A DNA stretch of 64,000 nucleotides from Arthrobacter ruber (lineage in GTDB: Bacteria > Actinomycetota > Actinomycetes > Actinomycetales > Micrococcaceae), in NCBI RefSeq assembly GCF_002954225.1, contig NZ_PPTH01000015.1, forward strand, positions 124,001 to 188,000, written 5' to 3'. The translations under genes and the position numbers were made by a program. Of the stretch, positions 8,330-16,891 are shown one piece after another; position 1 is the stretch's first letter, and each line of letters opens with the position of its first letter. The notes under the pieces are model-generated. The model did no database searches, had not been told where the DNA came from, and worked only from the letters and a program-made list of their open reading frames with translations.

Positions 8330-10947
8330 GCCGGCTGGCAGAGGCTCCGTTCTTCGTGGGCCGGGAGGACGTCGTCGCCGCGGTCGAGGAAGCCCTGCTC
8401 TCCGCCGGGTCGGTCGGCGCGGTGCTCGTGGGTGACGCCGGCGTCGGCAAGACCGCCATCATGCAGCAGGCGCTGACGTCCCATGCCGCGGAGCTGCTCG
8501 TCATCCGCATCCGTGGCTCCAAGGGGTCCGCCCACCAGGCGTTCCGCCCGGTGAACTTCCTGCTCTCGGAGCTCGAGGCGGACGTGATGGACCACCCCGT
8601 GATGGTGCTCCAGGCGGTCTCCGGCCTGCTGAACTTCCAGGCACGAGGCCGGCGTGTGGTCCTCGCCGTCGACAACATCGAGTACCTCGATCCGTCCTCG
8701 GCGGCCCTGATCACGCAGCTGGTCCTCAACGGCACGGCCAGCGTGCTGCTGACCTCGCAGGACTTCACGGCCGCGGACCCCATGTTCGCCTCGCTCTGGC
8801 GTGAGGGTTCCCTGAAGCGTTTCGACCTCTCGCCCTTCACCACCGCCGAGGCCCGGGCTTTCCTCGAGGCCGAACTCGAGGGACCGGTCAGCGTGGAATG
8901 CGTGCACCTGCTCCTGACGATGAGCGGGGGTAACGCACGCTTCCTGCAGGCCGCCACCCGGGCCCTGCGCGGTCGCCGGATCGTCAAGCAGGACGGCACC
9001 TGGGTGCTCCTGCACGGCACCACCCCTGTGCCGACCGAGATCGCCGAGGCTGCGCTCGCCCTCGTGGAGGGCCTGCCGAGCGCAGAGCGCGACGTCGCCC
9101 ACACCCTGGCCCTCGCCGGTCGACTGCCCCTGGCGACCGCGCACGGCCTTGCGGGCAGCGCCGCCGTGGACAGCCTGCAGTCGGCGGGGCTCGTCGCCGT
9201 CCGGCACGGCATGCAGGAGTACGCGGAGCTCTCCAACGCGGTCCTGGCAGAGGGTGCCGCGGAGTCCCTCTCCGTGCAGCGCTCCCGCGAACTGTACGAG
9301 CGGCTGGCGGGGGACACCGCCCTGATGGGTGCCCTCGACCCCGAGCGGCACGCCCGCTGGCTGGTGCGGTGCCACGAGTCCGTCCCCACCGGGCTGTGCC
9401 TCGCCGCGGCGCGGTCGGCGCGCACTGCCGGCCGGTACTGCGACGCCGTCCTGTTCGCCGAGGTCCACGACCTGCACCGGTCCTCGGCCCCCGTCGCGGC
9501 TGAACGCATCTGGGCGCTCACGGACGCCGGCCGCTTCGAGGACGCGGCGAACGCCCTCTCACTCGCCATGCCGCTGCTGGAGAAGGCCGCACCGGCCGAC
9601 GCCGTGCAACTCCTCCTGGCCGACGCCGTGCTGCGCAACATCCTCGGCCTCAACGGCGAGGAACCCCTCGACTGCGCCGAGGAGCTCGTCAGCACACTGG
9701 AGGATACCGGTGAGCGAACCGCACTCGAGGCGGAGATCGTGATGACACGGGCGGAACTGGCGTCGCTGAACGGCGAGTTCGAGCGTTCCAGGGACCTGGT
9801 GCTGTCCCTGCAGGAAGCGCCCTACCCGCCCGGCCTCGACCGGAAGATCCGCACCGACGTGCTCCTGTGCGAGGCGTGGGCCATGCTGGAGAGCCAGCTG
9901 GACGCCCTCCAGCTCGCCGACGACATCGCCGACCGGCTGCGCCACGGCACGGTGAGCCACCGCACGCGGGAGGTGGCCTACCTCCGCCTCGCCGTGGTCT
10001 ACAGTGGCTCCGGCAGCTGGGCCAATGGCGCACGGCGCCTCGGGCTCGATGCCGGGGACAGCGAGGTGGCGCACCGCGGGTCCGCCGTGCAGCTCTCCCT
10101 GGGGCTCGTCCTCAGCCGGTACGGGCAGCCCGAGGACGCCCTGGGGCTCCTGACCCCGGCGTTCCGCCAGCTCAGGGTCAGCGATCCCCACCGTCTCCTG
10201 CCGGTCGCCGCCGCGGCGATCGCCTACTGCCACACCATGTCCCGGAACGTTCAGGACGCCATCCCCTTCCTCGTCCACGCGGAACCCGCCCCGGGCGTGC
10301 CCTGGACGGTGCGCCGGCTGGCGGCCCAGCTGCAGCTCACCAGCCTCGGACTGCGCGAGCCGAAGGCCACCGCTGCCCAGCAGCTGCAGGTCCTGGGGCA
10401 GAGGGACCGGGAGCGGGGAGCCTCGCTCTTCGAACTGTCGGCCTTCACGAGTTCGGTGCGCCTCGGCAACACCGGAGCGCTCGCAGAGCTTTCCGACGTC
10501 GCTGCCCGGGTGCAGGGACCGTTCGCCCGCCTCAGCGAGATGTTCGCCAAGGGCATCAGCCACCGCGACGCGGAGGTCCTGCTGCAGGCCATGGAACTGG
10601 CGGCGGCCAGTGGCGACCAGAACTTCGGTCGCGACGCCGCGCGGTCCGCCCTGAACGCGGCCCAGGCGCTGGGCAACAAGTCCACCGTGCGCGAGGTGCA
10701 GCAGAGGGCGCGGCAGGTCCTCGTCATCGAGACGGCCGGCGGCCCCATGTCGCAGCTGGACAGCCTCACGCCGCGCGAGAGCGAGATAGCGCAGCTGGCA
10801 GCAAGCGGCTACGCGAACCGGGAGATCGCCGAGATCATGTGCGTCTCCGTGCGGACCATCGAGGGCCATCTGTACCAGATCTACTCGAAACTGCACGTCT
10901 CCTCCCGGCTGCAGCTGGCCGAACTCCTACCCACTCCGCTGCAGTGA
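8326..10947 (+). CDS. Large ATPase-type LuxR family transcriptional regulator (luxR1)
   Basis: An 873-aa LAL/STAND-like regulator. The N-terminal AAA/NACHT-type ATPase has Walker A GDAGVGKT at residues 36-43 and Walker B VVLAVDN near 112. A long alpha-helical, TPR-like middle probably senses a ligand or protein. The C-terminal LuxR helix-turn-helix is LTPRESEIAQLAASGYANREIAEIM..VRTIEGHLYQIYSKL. It shares layout with the three other regulators at 10944, 53620 and 56136, with Walker A at nearly the same residue in all. It is co-translated with the next gene (GTGA overlap). It is probably a direct activator of surface-glycan genes nearby; the targets are inferred from shared boxes. Confidence 0.88.
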   Translation: MSRLAEAPFFVGREDVVAAVEEALLSAGSVGAVLVGDAGVGKTAIMQQALTSHAAELLVIRIRGSKGSAHQAFRPVNFLLSELEADVMDHPVMVLQAVSGLLNFQARGRRVVLAVDNIEYLDPSSAALITQLVLNGTASVLLTSQDFTAADPMFASLWREGSLKRFDLSPFTTAEARAFLEAELEGPVSVECVHLLLTMSGGNARFLQAATRALRGRRIVKQDGTWVLLHGTTPVPTEIAEAALALVEGLPSAERDVAHTLALAGRLPLATAHGLAGSAAVDSLQSAGLVAVRHGMQEYAELSNAVLAEGAAESLSVQRSRELYERLAGDTALMGALDPERHARWLVRCHESVPTGLCLAAARSARTAGRYCDAVLFAEVHDLHRSSAPVAAERIWALTDAGRFEDAANALSLAMPLLEKAAPADAVQLLLADAVLRNILGLNGEEPLDCAEELVSTLEDTGERTALEAEIVMTRAELASLNGEFERSRDLVLSLQEAPYPPGLDRKIRTDVLLCEAWAMLESQLDALQLADDIADRLRHGTVSHRTREVAYLRLAVVYSGSGSWANGARRLGLDAGDSEVAHRGSAVQLSLGLVLSRYGQPEDALGLLTPAFRQLRVSDPHRLLPVAAAAIAYCHTMSRNVQDAIPFLVHAEPAPGVPWTVRRLAAQLQLTSLGLREPKATAAQQLQVLGQRDRERGASLFELSAFTSSVRLGNTGALAELSDVAARVQGPFARLSEMFAKGISHRDAEVLLQAMELAAASGDQNFGRDAARSALNAAQALGNKSTVREVQQRARQVLVIETAGGPMSQLDSLTPRESEIAQLAASGYANREIAEIMCVSVRTIEGHLYQIYSKLHVSSRLQLAELLPTPLQ

Positions 10948-13655
10948 TCCCCCGTGAGGAGGGACAGGTTCCCCTCGTAGGTGTCGAGCGGATCCTGGGT
11001 CCCATAGTCCACACCCTGACCCACCCCGACCTGCACGGAGCGCTCGTCGTCGGCGAGACCGGTGTGGGCAAGAGCGCGGTGGCCCGCCGCCTGGTGCCGA
11101 TCATCGACGGCCACCAAAAACGGAGCTTCGTCATCCGCGCCACGGAGGGCCTGGCCGACGTCCCCTACGGGGCACTCGGCGCGTACCTCTCGCACGCCAC
11201 GCCGCAGGCGCTCGGATCCTCCCTGTCCGTCCTTCGGATCCTCGTCGCCTACCTGCGGGAGGCGTCCCAGGGGCGCGACGCCGTGGTGGTGGTCGATGAC
11301 GCCCAGTACCTCGACGACGACAGCAGCCACATCCTCACCCAGCTGGTGATCTCCCGCACCATCAAGGTGGTCCTCTTCTCCAACGGGATCGTCCCCCGCT
11401 CTGGCGAACTGTTCTCTCTCTACACCGATGGCTTCATCAGTCGCGTGGACATCACGGGCCTCACCGACGCCGACGTCGGCACGCTGAGCGAAGCGGTTCT
11501 GGGAGGGCCCATGACGCGGGGAGCGGAAGCCTACTTCGCGCGCCAGAGTGCCGGGAACCCGCTCATGCTGCGGGCACTGCTCAATCATTCCTTGACCACG
11601 GGGGAGATCATGAGGCGGGACGGCGTGTGGTGCCTCTCCGGTCGCTTCAGTCCGCCCGGTCCGCCGCTGATGGATCTTGCGAAGACACTGCTCCAGGGGC
11701 TCAGCGAGCAGGAACGCAACGCGTTCGAGGCCGTCGCTCTCAGTGGTGGTCTGAGTCCTGCACGGTTTGCCCGGGTCGAGGAGGACACCGTGGCCCAGCA
11801 GCTCCTGCGCCGCGGACTCCTGCGCCATCCGGGTGCACCCACCGGGCCCCTGCGCGTCACGCATCCCATGATGACGCGCATCATGCGGGCGCTGGTCCCG
11901 GCCGGTAGGAGTGCGGACCTGCGTCGCCAGGTCTTCGACGAGGACGTGGTGCTGCCCGCCCTGCAGGACGGGCGGATCGAGTACCTGAACTGGGCACTCG
12001 ACGCCGGTGTGACGGTCCCGGCCACGGTCCTGCTGGACGCCGCCAGGATCGCCGCATACGTCTCGCGTCCGGAGTCAGCGCTGCGCTTCGCGGGTGCCGC
12101 GCGGCCCGAGACCGGTGACGCCGCTGCGACGGTCGAGGAAGCACGGGTACGGCTGGTCCTGGGTGAGTACGCGGTGGCCATCGCGATGCTCGACCAGGTG
12201 CTGTCAGGTTCTGCCGCGCAAGGGCCGCTGGTGGACGCCGCCAGTCTCAAGGCGCTCGCCTGCGTGCGACGCGGCGACGCCCCCGGCATCGTGCACTCCA
12301 TCGCCGATGCCTGCGCGCAACGCCTGTATGCTGCTCCTTCAGAGCCGGACGACGGCAACCGGACGACGGCGGACAGCGCCGAGGCCGCACGGAAGGACCT
12401 GAGGCTCCTGCACGTGCTCGGCTGGGTCCTGGAGGGGCAGCTCTCCACAGGAGGCGGAGAATTGGACGCCCTCGATCGCTCGGTGTCCTTCGCGGATGTC
12501 GGGCCGGCCGCCCATGTGCCCGTGCTGGTGTCGATGTTCCGCGGCATCATCGAGGGAGCGTCCGGAGCCTGGGACTCCGCCCTCGCGGAGCTGCGATCCG
12601 CCCTCGACGAGGTGAACAGGTCCCAGGGGGACCTCGAGCACCTGCGGGCGCCCGTCGTCGCGCAGTATGCCGGCGCGCTCATCCACGCAGGCGACTTCTC
12701 CACGGCCACGCAGGTGCTGGACGAGTACCGCCGGGAACCCCTCGTGGACCTGAGCTACCTCAGCGGGGCCCTGCCCACACTGCAGGCGTTCGTGGAGGTA
12801 CGGCGGGGCCGTTTCCGTTCAGCGCTGCGCATCCTCGAGCCTGCGCTCGCGGCGCTCCGGCAGACGGACACCGAGATGCTGCTGCCCTACGCGCTCGGCG
12901 TCGCCGCCTGGGCGGCGTACTCGGTGGGGGAGAAGGACGCCGCGCGCGGCTTCGAGCAGGAGTTCAGCGCGGTGGCGACGACCGGCAGCCGCGCGCATCT
13001 GGTCCTCGGCCGTGCCTTCCTCGCTGCCGCGACCTCCGACGGCGCCGAGTCGGGCCGTGATCTGAACGCGCTCCGCGACGTCGCCGATACCGCCGAGTCC
13101 GCTCCTTTCCCCGCGTGCGAGAAGGATGTCCTGGAGTTGTTGGTGGAACTCGGGGACACGGCGAGCGCCTGGCGGCTTGCCGAGCTCGCGGACACTTTCG
13201 AGGGCGCGGAGGCGCAGGTGGTCTCGCAGTACGCGCATGCGCTGACGGCGGCGGACCCGGATGCGTTGCTCACGGCCGCGGACCATGCCGAGGCGCTCCA
13301 GAAGATACCGCTCGCTGCGGATGCCTCGGCCAGGGCAATGCGCCTGTACGCCGAGAAGGGGGATGTGAGGGCCAGGCGCGTGGCCCTGCGCGCCATGCGC
13401 CGGCGGCAGTCGCTCCTCGAGGGGATGCCGGTGCACGAGGAGGGCGACCTCCGCAGTGCCCACGAGCTGACGTCGCGTGAACGCGAGATCGCGAAGCTCG
13501 CGGCAGAGGGGGCCACCAACAGGGCGATCGCCCGGACCCTCGTTCTGTCCACGAGGACGGTCGAGGGGCATCTCTACCGGATCTACGGGAAGCTGGGCAT
13601 CACCACGCGGGAGGAATTGGCCGCCGAATTCGCCGGGGACCAGGAGCAGCACTGA
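10944..13655 (+). CDS. Large ATPase-type LuxR family transcriptional regulator (luxR2)
   Basis: A 903-aa paralogue of luxR1. I chose the GTG at 10944 because it overlaps the luxR1 stop (GTGA) and places Walker A GETGVGKS at residues 37-44, the same position as in the paralogues. Walker B is VVVVDDAQYLDDD. The C terminus has the LuxR helix-turn-helix LTSREREIAKLAAEGATNRAIARTL..TRTVEGHLYRIYGKLGI. No own ribosome site is visible, so translation depends on luxR1. Strict coupling of two different LuxR proteins suggests a heteromeric regulator; this is inference. Confidence 0.87.
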   Translation: MIPREEGQVPLVGVERILGPIVHTLTHPDLHGALVVGETGVGKSAVARRLVPIIDGHQKRSFVIRATEGLADVPYGALGAYLSHATPQALGSSLSVLRILVAYLREASQGRDAVVVVDDAQYLDDDSSHILTQLVISRTIKVVLFSNGIVPRSGELFSLYTDGFISRVDITGLTDADVGTLSEAVLGGPMTRGAEAYFARQSAGNPLMLRALLNHSLTTGEIMRRDGVWCLSGRFSPPGPPLMDLAKTLLQGLSEQERNAFEAVALSGGLSPARFARVEEDTVAQQLLRRGLLRHPGAPTGPLRVTHPMMTRIMRALVPAGRSADLRRQVFDEDVVLPALQDGRIEYLNWALDAGVTVPATVLLDAARIAAYVSRPESALRFAGAARPETGDAAATVEEARVRLVLGEYAVAIAMLDQVLSGSAAQGPLVDAASLKALACVRRGDAPGIVHSIADACAQRLYAAPSEPDDGNRTTADSAEAARKDLRLLHVLGWVLEGQLSTGGGELDALDRSVSFADVGPAAHVPVLVSMFRGIIEGASGAWDSALAELRSALDEVNRSQGDLEHLRAPVVAQYAGALIHAGDFSTATQVLDEYRREPLVDLSYLSGALPTLQAFVEVRRGRFRSALRILEPALAALRQTDTEMLLPYALGVAAWAAYSVGEKDAARGFEQEFSAVATTGSRAHLVLGRAFLAAATSDGAESGRDLNALRDVADTAESAPFPACEKDVLELLVELGDTASAWRLAELADTFEGAEAQVVSQYAHALTAADPDALLTAADHAEALQKIPLAADASARAMRLYAEKGDVRARRVALRAMRRRQSLLEGMPVHEEGDLRSAHELTSREREIAKLAAEGATNRAIARTLVLSTRTVEGHLYRIYGKLGITTREELAAEFAGDQEQH

Positions 13656-13736
13656 CGATCGGGCGGGCGGCAGGTAGTCGGGGGTGGGGAGCAAGTACTC
13701 CGATGCGGGTACACACGTAGACGGGGGTGAAAAGCA

Positions 13737-13779
13737 AGTTCCCTGTACTGGTGGTGGTCCCATCAGGATTCCGTAATGT
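13737..13779 (+). promoter_or_regulatory. LuxR-type box and -10 element driving a gene-less transcript (candidate)
   Basis: AGTT-CCCTG-TACT (13737-13749) is followed after exactly 24 nt by TAATGT (13774-13779). This is the same box-gap-hexamer geometry as at 8171, 49091 and 58903. Predicted transcription start is about 13786. Further GTAGT/AGTACT elements lie just upstream (13670-13730). The neighbouring genes converge on this interval, so no protein gene needs this promoter, which points to an RNA gene. Confidence 0.5.
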
Positions 13780-13785
13780 TGCTCG

Positions 13786-13918
13786 TGTTGGTGCAAGGCC
13801 GCACCAGCAGAAGGGCTTGTGCCCTCACCCGAATGGAAGCGGGTCCCGGAGTCGGGGCCAGCGGCATAGGAGTCTTCTTGAGACCGAGATTCCGTCCCCA
13901 GCTGCCGCTGGCCCCTTT
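13786..13918 (+). ncRNA. Candidate small regulatory RNA between convergent genes
   Basis: Starting at the predicted +1 there are three hairpins in a row. The first spans about 13786-13809 (core TGGTGC/GCACCA, about 9 bp with flanks). The second is 13812-13825 (AGGGC-TTGT-GCCCT). The third is a perfect 12-bp stem, GGGGCCAGCGGC at 13854-13865 with GCCGCTGGCCCC at 13904-13915, followed by TTTCT, which can act as a terminator despite a 38-nt loop. The interval 13656-14023 holds no convincing protein gene: a 35-codon ORF at 13833 lacks a ribosome site. Expected size is about 130 nt. Confidence 0.5.
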
Positions 13919-13954
13919 CTCCGGATTCAGGGCAACCTGACCGAAGTTTGATGA

Positions 13955-14006
13955 GGTAGTACGACGCCGGGCCGGAGCAATTGCTTCGGCCCGGCGTCGT
14001 AGTACC
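13955..14006. terminator. Strong hairpin, probable bidirectional terminator
   Basis: A perfect 15-bp stem TACGACGCCGGGCCG (13960-13974) pairs with 13987-14001 around the loop GAGCAATTGCTT. It is extended by four more pairs (GGTA/TACC) beyond one G-G mismatch. It lies 18 bp beyond the stop of the minus-strand LANTG gene and downstream of the candidate sRNA, so it can stop both transcripts. The T-tract is poor, as is usual in Actinobacteria. Confidence 0.8.
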
Positions 14007-14023
14007 CGAAACTACGAGGGGTG

Positions 14024-14677
14024 TTACGCCTCGACGGAGCGGCGGCGTGCAACAACGATGCTGCCGGCACCCAGGCCGAGTGCGCCGATGCCCGCTGCGC
14101 CCCAGAGGACCATGGCGGAATCGATACCGGTGTTGGCGAGGCCGCCCTTGGTCGCGGTGGTGCCCGTGGTGGTTCCGCCGGAGGTGCCCGTGGTGCCGCC
14201 CGTCGTACCGCCGGTGGTTCCCGTGCTGGTCGCGTAGTCGGAGTCGACGACGACGGTCTGCGAGATGGGAGCAGGGGAGCCGTCCACGGCCGCCGCGGTC
14301 AGCGTGTAAACGCCCTCCTCGGCGAGCGTGACGGTGGTGGAGAAGTTGCCAGCCCCATCGGCGTGCTTGATCTCGTCGAGGATGATCTGGTTGAGCACAA
14401 TGAGGCCGCCGCGGGCGGAGGCCGCTCCGCCGGCGCCGAAGCCGGCCGCTGACGGAGTGGCGTCGGTGCGGTCCACCGTGAAGCGAATCGCCTCGTTGGG
14501 CTCGAAAAGGCCACCGGGAATGCTGAAGGTGACAGACTCGCCAGGAGCAATAGTTCCGTCGCTGACGGTGGCGGTCTGGTTCGCCGGGTAGTCGGTCAGG
14601 GGAGCGGCCTGCGCCGCGCCTGCTCCCAGGAGGGTGATGGATCCGGCGATGGCCAGGATAGAGGCGGTCTTGCGCAT
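14024..14677 (-). CDS. LPXTG-type (LANTG) cell-wall-anchored surface protein
   Basis: A 217-aa exported protein. A Sec signal peptide (MRKTASILAIAGSITLLGAG, cleavage near AQA-AP) leads into a compact beta-rich domain with an adhesin-like feel (near residues 35-160). A Gly/Thr repeat linker follows (STGTTGGTTGGTTG type). The C terminus is a sorting signal: LANTG, a hydrophobic helix and RRRSVEA. A sortase should attach it to the cell wall; a class F sortase is encoded at 33802. The ATG at 14677 has GGGGAG upstream; the longer frame lacks a signal peptide at its start. The binding partner is unknown. Confidence 0.82.
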   Translation of the reverse strand: MRKTASILAIAGSITLLGAGAAQAAPLTDYPANQTATVSDGTIAPGESVTFSIPGGLFEPNEAIRFTVDRTDATPSAAGFGAGGAASARGGLIVLNQIILDEIKHADGAGNFSTTVTLAEEGVYTLTAAAVDGSPAPISQTVVVDSDYATSTGTTGGTTGGTTGTSGGTTTGTTATKGGLANTGIDSAMVLWGAAGIGALGLGAGSIVVARRRSVEA

Positions 14678-14774
14678 GGTGGCTCCCCAAAAGAAAGAAA
14701 AATGAGACGAGTAAAAAATCAGGCGAAGCGCTCGGGCGATCGTTCCCCAACTGCCCTGAGTCAACTTCCCACAC

Positions 14775-14841
14775 CCTATAGCAATAACGCGCCCTACTCG
14801 AATCTTGCGTATTTACTACGTATGCAGGAAGTACCTCTACT
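14775..14841 (-). promoter_or_regulatory. Promoter of the LANTG gene with clustered GTA-type repeats
   Basis: On the minus strand a -10 TATAGG (14780-14775) lies about 100 nt before the start codon. Upstream lie CGTA-N5-TACG (14808-14820) and AGTA-GAGG-TACT (14830-14841), plus further CTACT/GAGTAG pieces to about 14880. The AGTA...TACT element has a 4-nt spacer and lies 49 nt from the -10, so it departs from the strict 24-nt layout. It may be a variant site of the same LuxR regulators. The remainder of 14678-14956 shows nothing else. Confidence 0.4.
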
Positions 14842-14956
14842 CAGAAGGTAGCAACAAGAAGCAAGTAGCGGAAGACGTCAGAGGTCAAACCGGGCGATGT
14901 AACCCACTGTTAACCTGAGCCGCACAGGAGCGACCTGCAGAGACCTTTATGGTGGC

Positions 14957-16858
14957 TCAGCCGCAGGACTGCGAACCCTCGGTCGGTAGGAGCACCTCGG
15001 ACGGATCCTGCACCGTAGGCGTCACGTCGAGCACGGGCTCTGTCTCCTGCACCACCTTCGAGAAGTCCATCTCGAGGGTCACGGTCTCGCCCGGACCGAG
15101 CTCGCTGGTGAGAACGCCTACCGGTCGGTTGCCGTGCGCGAAGGACCCGATGGGCACATCGACGCCGTTGATTCGTGCCTGCTGCAGGAAGGACTGGGAG
15201 GGCCCATAACTGACGGTGCTGGTCTTCACGCGTCCCGGGTCAACACCGAAGGCACCGCCGCCGGTCACGTACTCGGGGAGACTCGTGGCGGCATCCATCG
15301 GCGCCGTATTGGTCAGCGTCACCTTGACTGTGACCTGTGAGTATCCGTTTCCCGGGCAGCTCTTGACGAGCTGGACGGTACGCCGCACGTAGTAGTCCAT
15401 CTTGGCGCCCGTGCCGTCGTTGAAGTACACACCGAAGGACGCCCCGCCGGCGGTAGGTCCGAGAGCCGCGCCGGCGAGCCCGGTTTGGGTCAGGAGGTCC
15501 TGTTCCTCAAACGAGGCAGACCACAGGTACAGACGTCCCTGCCCGGCACTGGTCACGAGCGCATCGATGAGCCGCTGACTGTCGCCCTGGGATGTGGTCA
15601 GCGCTTCGAACACCCGGGCGGCTACCGCTGCGAAGTAGGCATCCTGCAGGACCGGTCGTTCGATCTGCGCGTAGACGTCCGAGAGGAGCGTCGGCACCAC
15701 ATTCGTGGAGTCCAGCGCGGGGGGCAGCTGTGTGTCGGCCAGAAGGGCGTCCATGGCCGGATCGCCAAATCGCCCGAGCTCCACGGGGCCTGTGGCCCCG
15801 AGGATATTGGCCAGCACTACGGGATCAAGGGCTATCACTCCGTCAATGACGGCGCCCGGGTGGCGGTCCTGCCACATCCGCTGCGCTGTGGACGCCGCGG
15901 TGGGGAAGTCGGGCGTGAGGTTGGCGCTCTGCATGAACGTGGAGATGCGGGACGAGTAGATCTGTTCCTGGGCGGGGTCCACCTCGAGTGGCGGGTTAAA
16001 CCTCCCCAGTTCGGTAGCACTGCCCTGGTCGGTCAGGGAAATCCGTCCGTCATCAACGGTGAGCACGGCCAGCGCTCCAGGGATGCCGCCCGTCGCCCTG
16101 ATTTCGGCGCTGTTCTGCACCAGAACCAGGTAGTTCCGGGAACCGCCGGCCCCCAGCATGGAGGGAAGAAGTTGCCCGGCGCGCGAGGCGTCATTGATAG
16201 GCCCGCGCACTTCACCGAGTGCAGCGACGGCGTCCTGCAACGGACGGGCGATCTGCGGCAGTAGCTCCTCCTGATCGATCTCCTCAAGGCGGCCGTAGGA
16301 AAGGTCCACCGTCTTGGCTGCTGCTGCCAGGGTAGGAGCGATATCTGCGAGGGGAGCGGTATCGATACGCCCGTCAACGGGCGTGAGTGCATCCCAGTCC
16401 AGAGCGGCGAACTTGTCGACCATAGGAGCGACCGCGCGATTCACCAGGTCATCGGCGGACACCGTCACTTCGGACACTGCGCTGAAGTTCTGCCCGATGA
16501 ACGGCACGAGGGAGGCGGCTTTCCAGAGCGGATCGGTGCCGGCGGCACGAGCAGCAGCTGTATGCCCCTCAAGATCCGCCGTCACCGCGCTGGTCCGGTC
16601 GACGTCGCGCTCGACGACCGCCGCCTCAAGCTCCGGCAGGAGGGACATGCTGCTTTCCAGATTGCTCCGGATCTGCTGCGCACGGTAGGCCAGCCAACCA
16701 CCAACGACCGCCAGGACGACGAGCACGACGGCGGCGATCACCAGCAGTGTGCGCATCCACCTGCCGCGTTCGCCCTTCTGCGTGCGTGAAGCGCCCGCGG
16801 TAGGCCAAGGATGCTCGGTTTCGGGGGGGGCAGAGCTCGGCGACAATCGGTCAGTCAT
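14957..16858 (-). CDS. DUF4012 domain membrane-anchored extracellular protein
   Basis: A 633-aa protein with a short basic cytoplasmic tail, one membrane helix (near residues 36-56) and a large extracytoplasmic region containing the DUF4012 core: NYLVLVQNSAEIRATGGIPGALAVLTVDDGRI, then an LTPDFP segment. DUF4012 proteins are frequent in actinobacterial exopolysaccharide loci. Their biochemistry is not established, though the core resembles LytR-CpsA-Psr-adjacent proteins in context. It lies directly downstream of the priming transferase and is probably part of that minus-strand operon. Confidence 0.8.
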   Translation of the reverse strand: MTDRLSPSSAPPETEHPWPTAGASRTQKGERGRWMRTLLVIAAVVLVVLAVVGGWLAYRAQQIRSNLESSMSLLPELEAAVVERDVDRTSAVTADLEGHTAAARAAGTDPLWKAASLVPFIGQNFSAVSEVTVSADDLVNRAVAPMVDKFAALDWDALTPVDGRIDTAPLADIAPTLAAAAKTVDLSYGRLEEIDQEELLPQIARPLQDAVAALGEVRGPINDASRAGQLLPSMLGAGGSRNYLVLVQNSAEIRATGGIPGALAVLTVDDGRISLTDQGSATELGRFNPPLEVDPAQEQIYSSRISTFMQSANLTPDFPTAASTAQRMWQDRHPGAVIDGVIALDPVVLANILGATGPVELGRFGDPAMDALLADTQLPPALDSTNVVPTLLSDVYAQIERPVLQDAYFAAVAARVFEALTTSQGDSQRLIDALVTSAGQGRLYLWSASFEEQDLLTQTGLAGAALGPTAGGASFGVYFNDGTGAKMDYYVRRTVQLVKSCPGNGYSQVTVKVTLTNTAPMDAATSLPEYVTGGGAFGVDPGRVKTSTVSYGPSQSFLQQARINGVDVPIGSFAHGNRPVGVLTSELGPGETVTLEMDFSKVVQETEPVLDVTPTVQDPSEVLLPTEGSQSCG

Positions 16859-16891
16859 TCGGAAGGTCCTTCGGGCAGTAGGCGAGAGACG

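Noticed and set aside
13727-13951. 74-codon plus-strand ORF in the candidate sRNA region
   Set aside because: It starts upstream of the predicted transcription start and runs through three hairpins with no family resemblance.
12819-14774. 651-codon minus-strand ORF across luxR2 and the LANTG gene
   Set aside because: It would read through the terminator hairpin and be antisense to luxR2. The Arg/Pro/Gly-rich product looks like a shadow.
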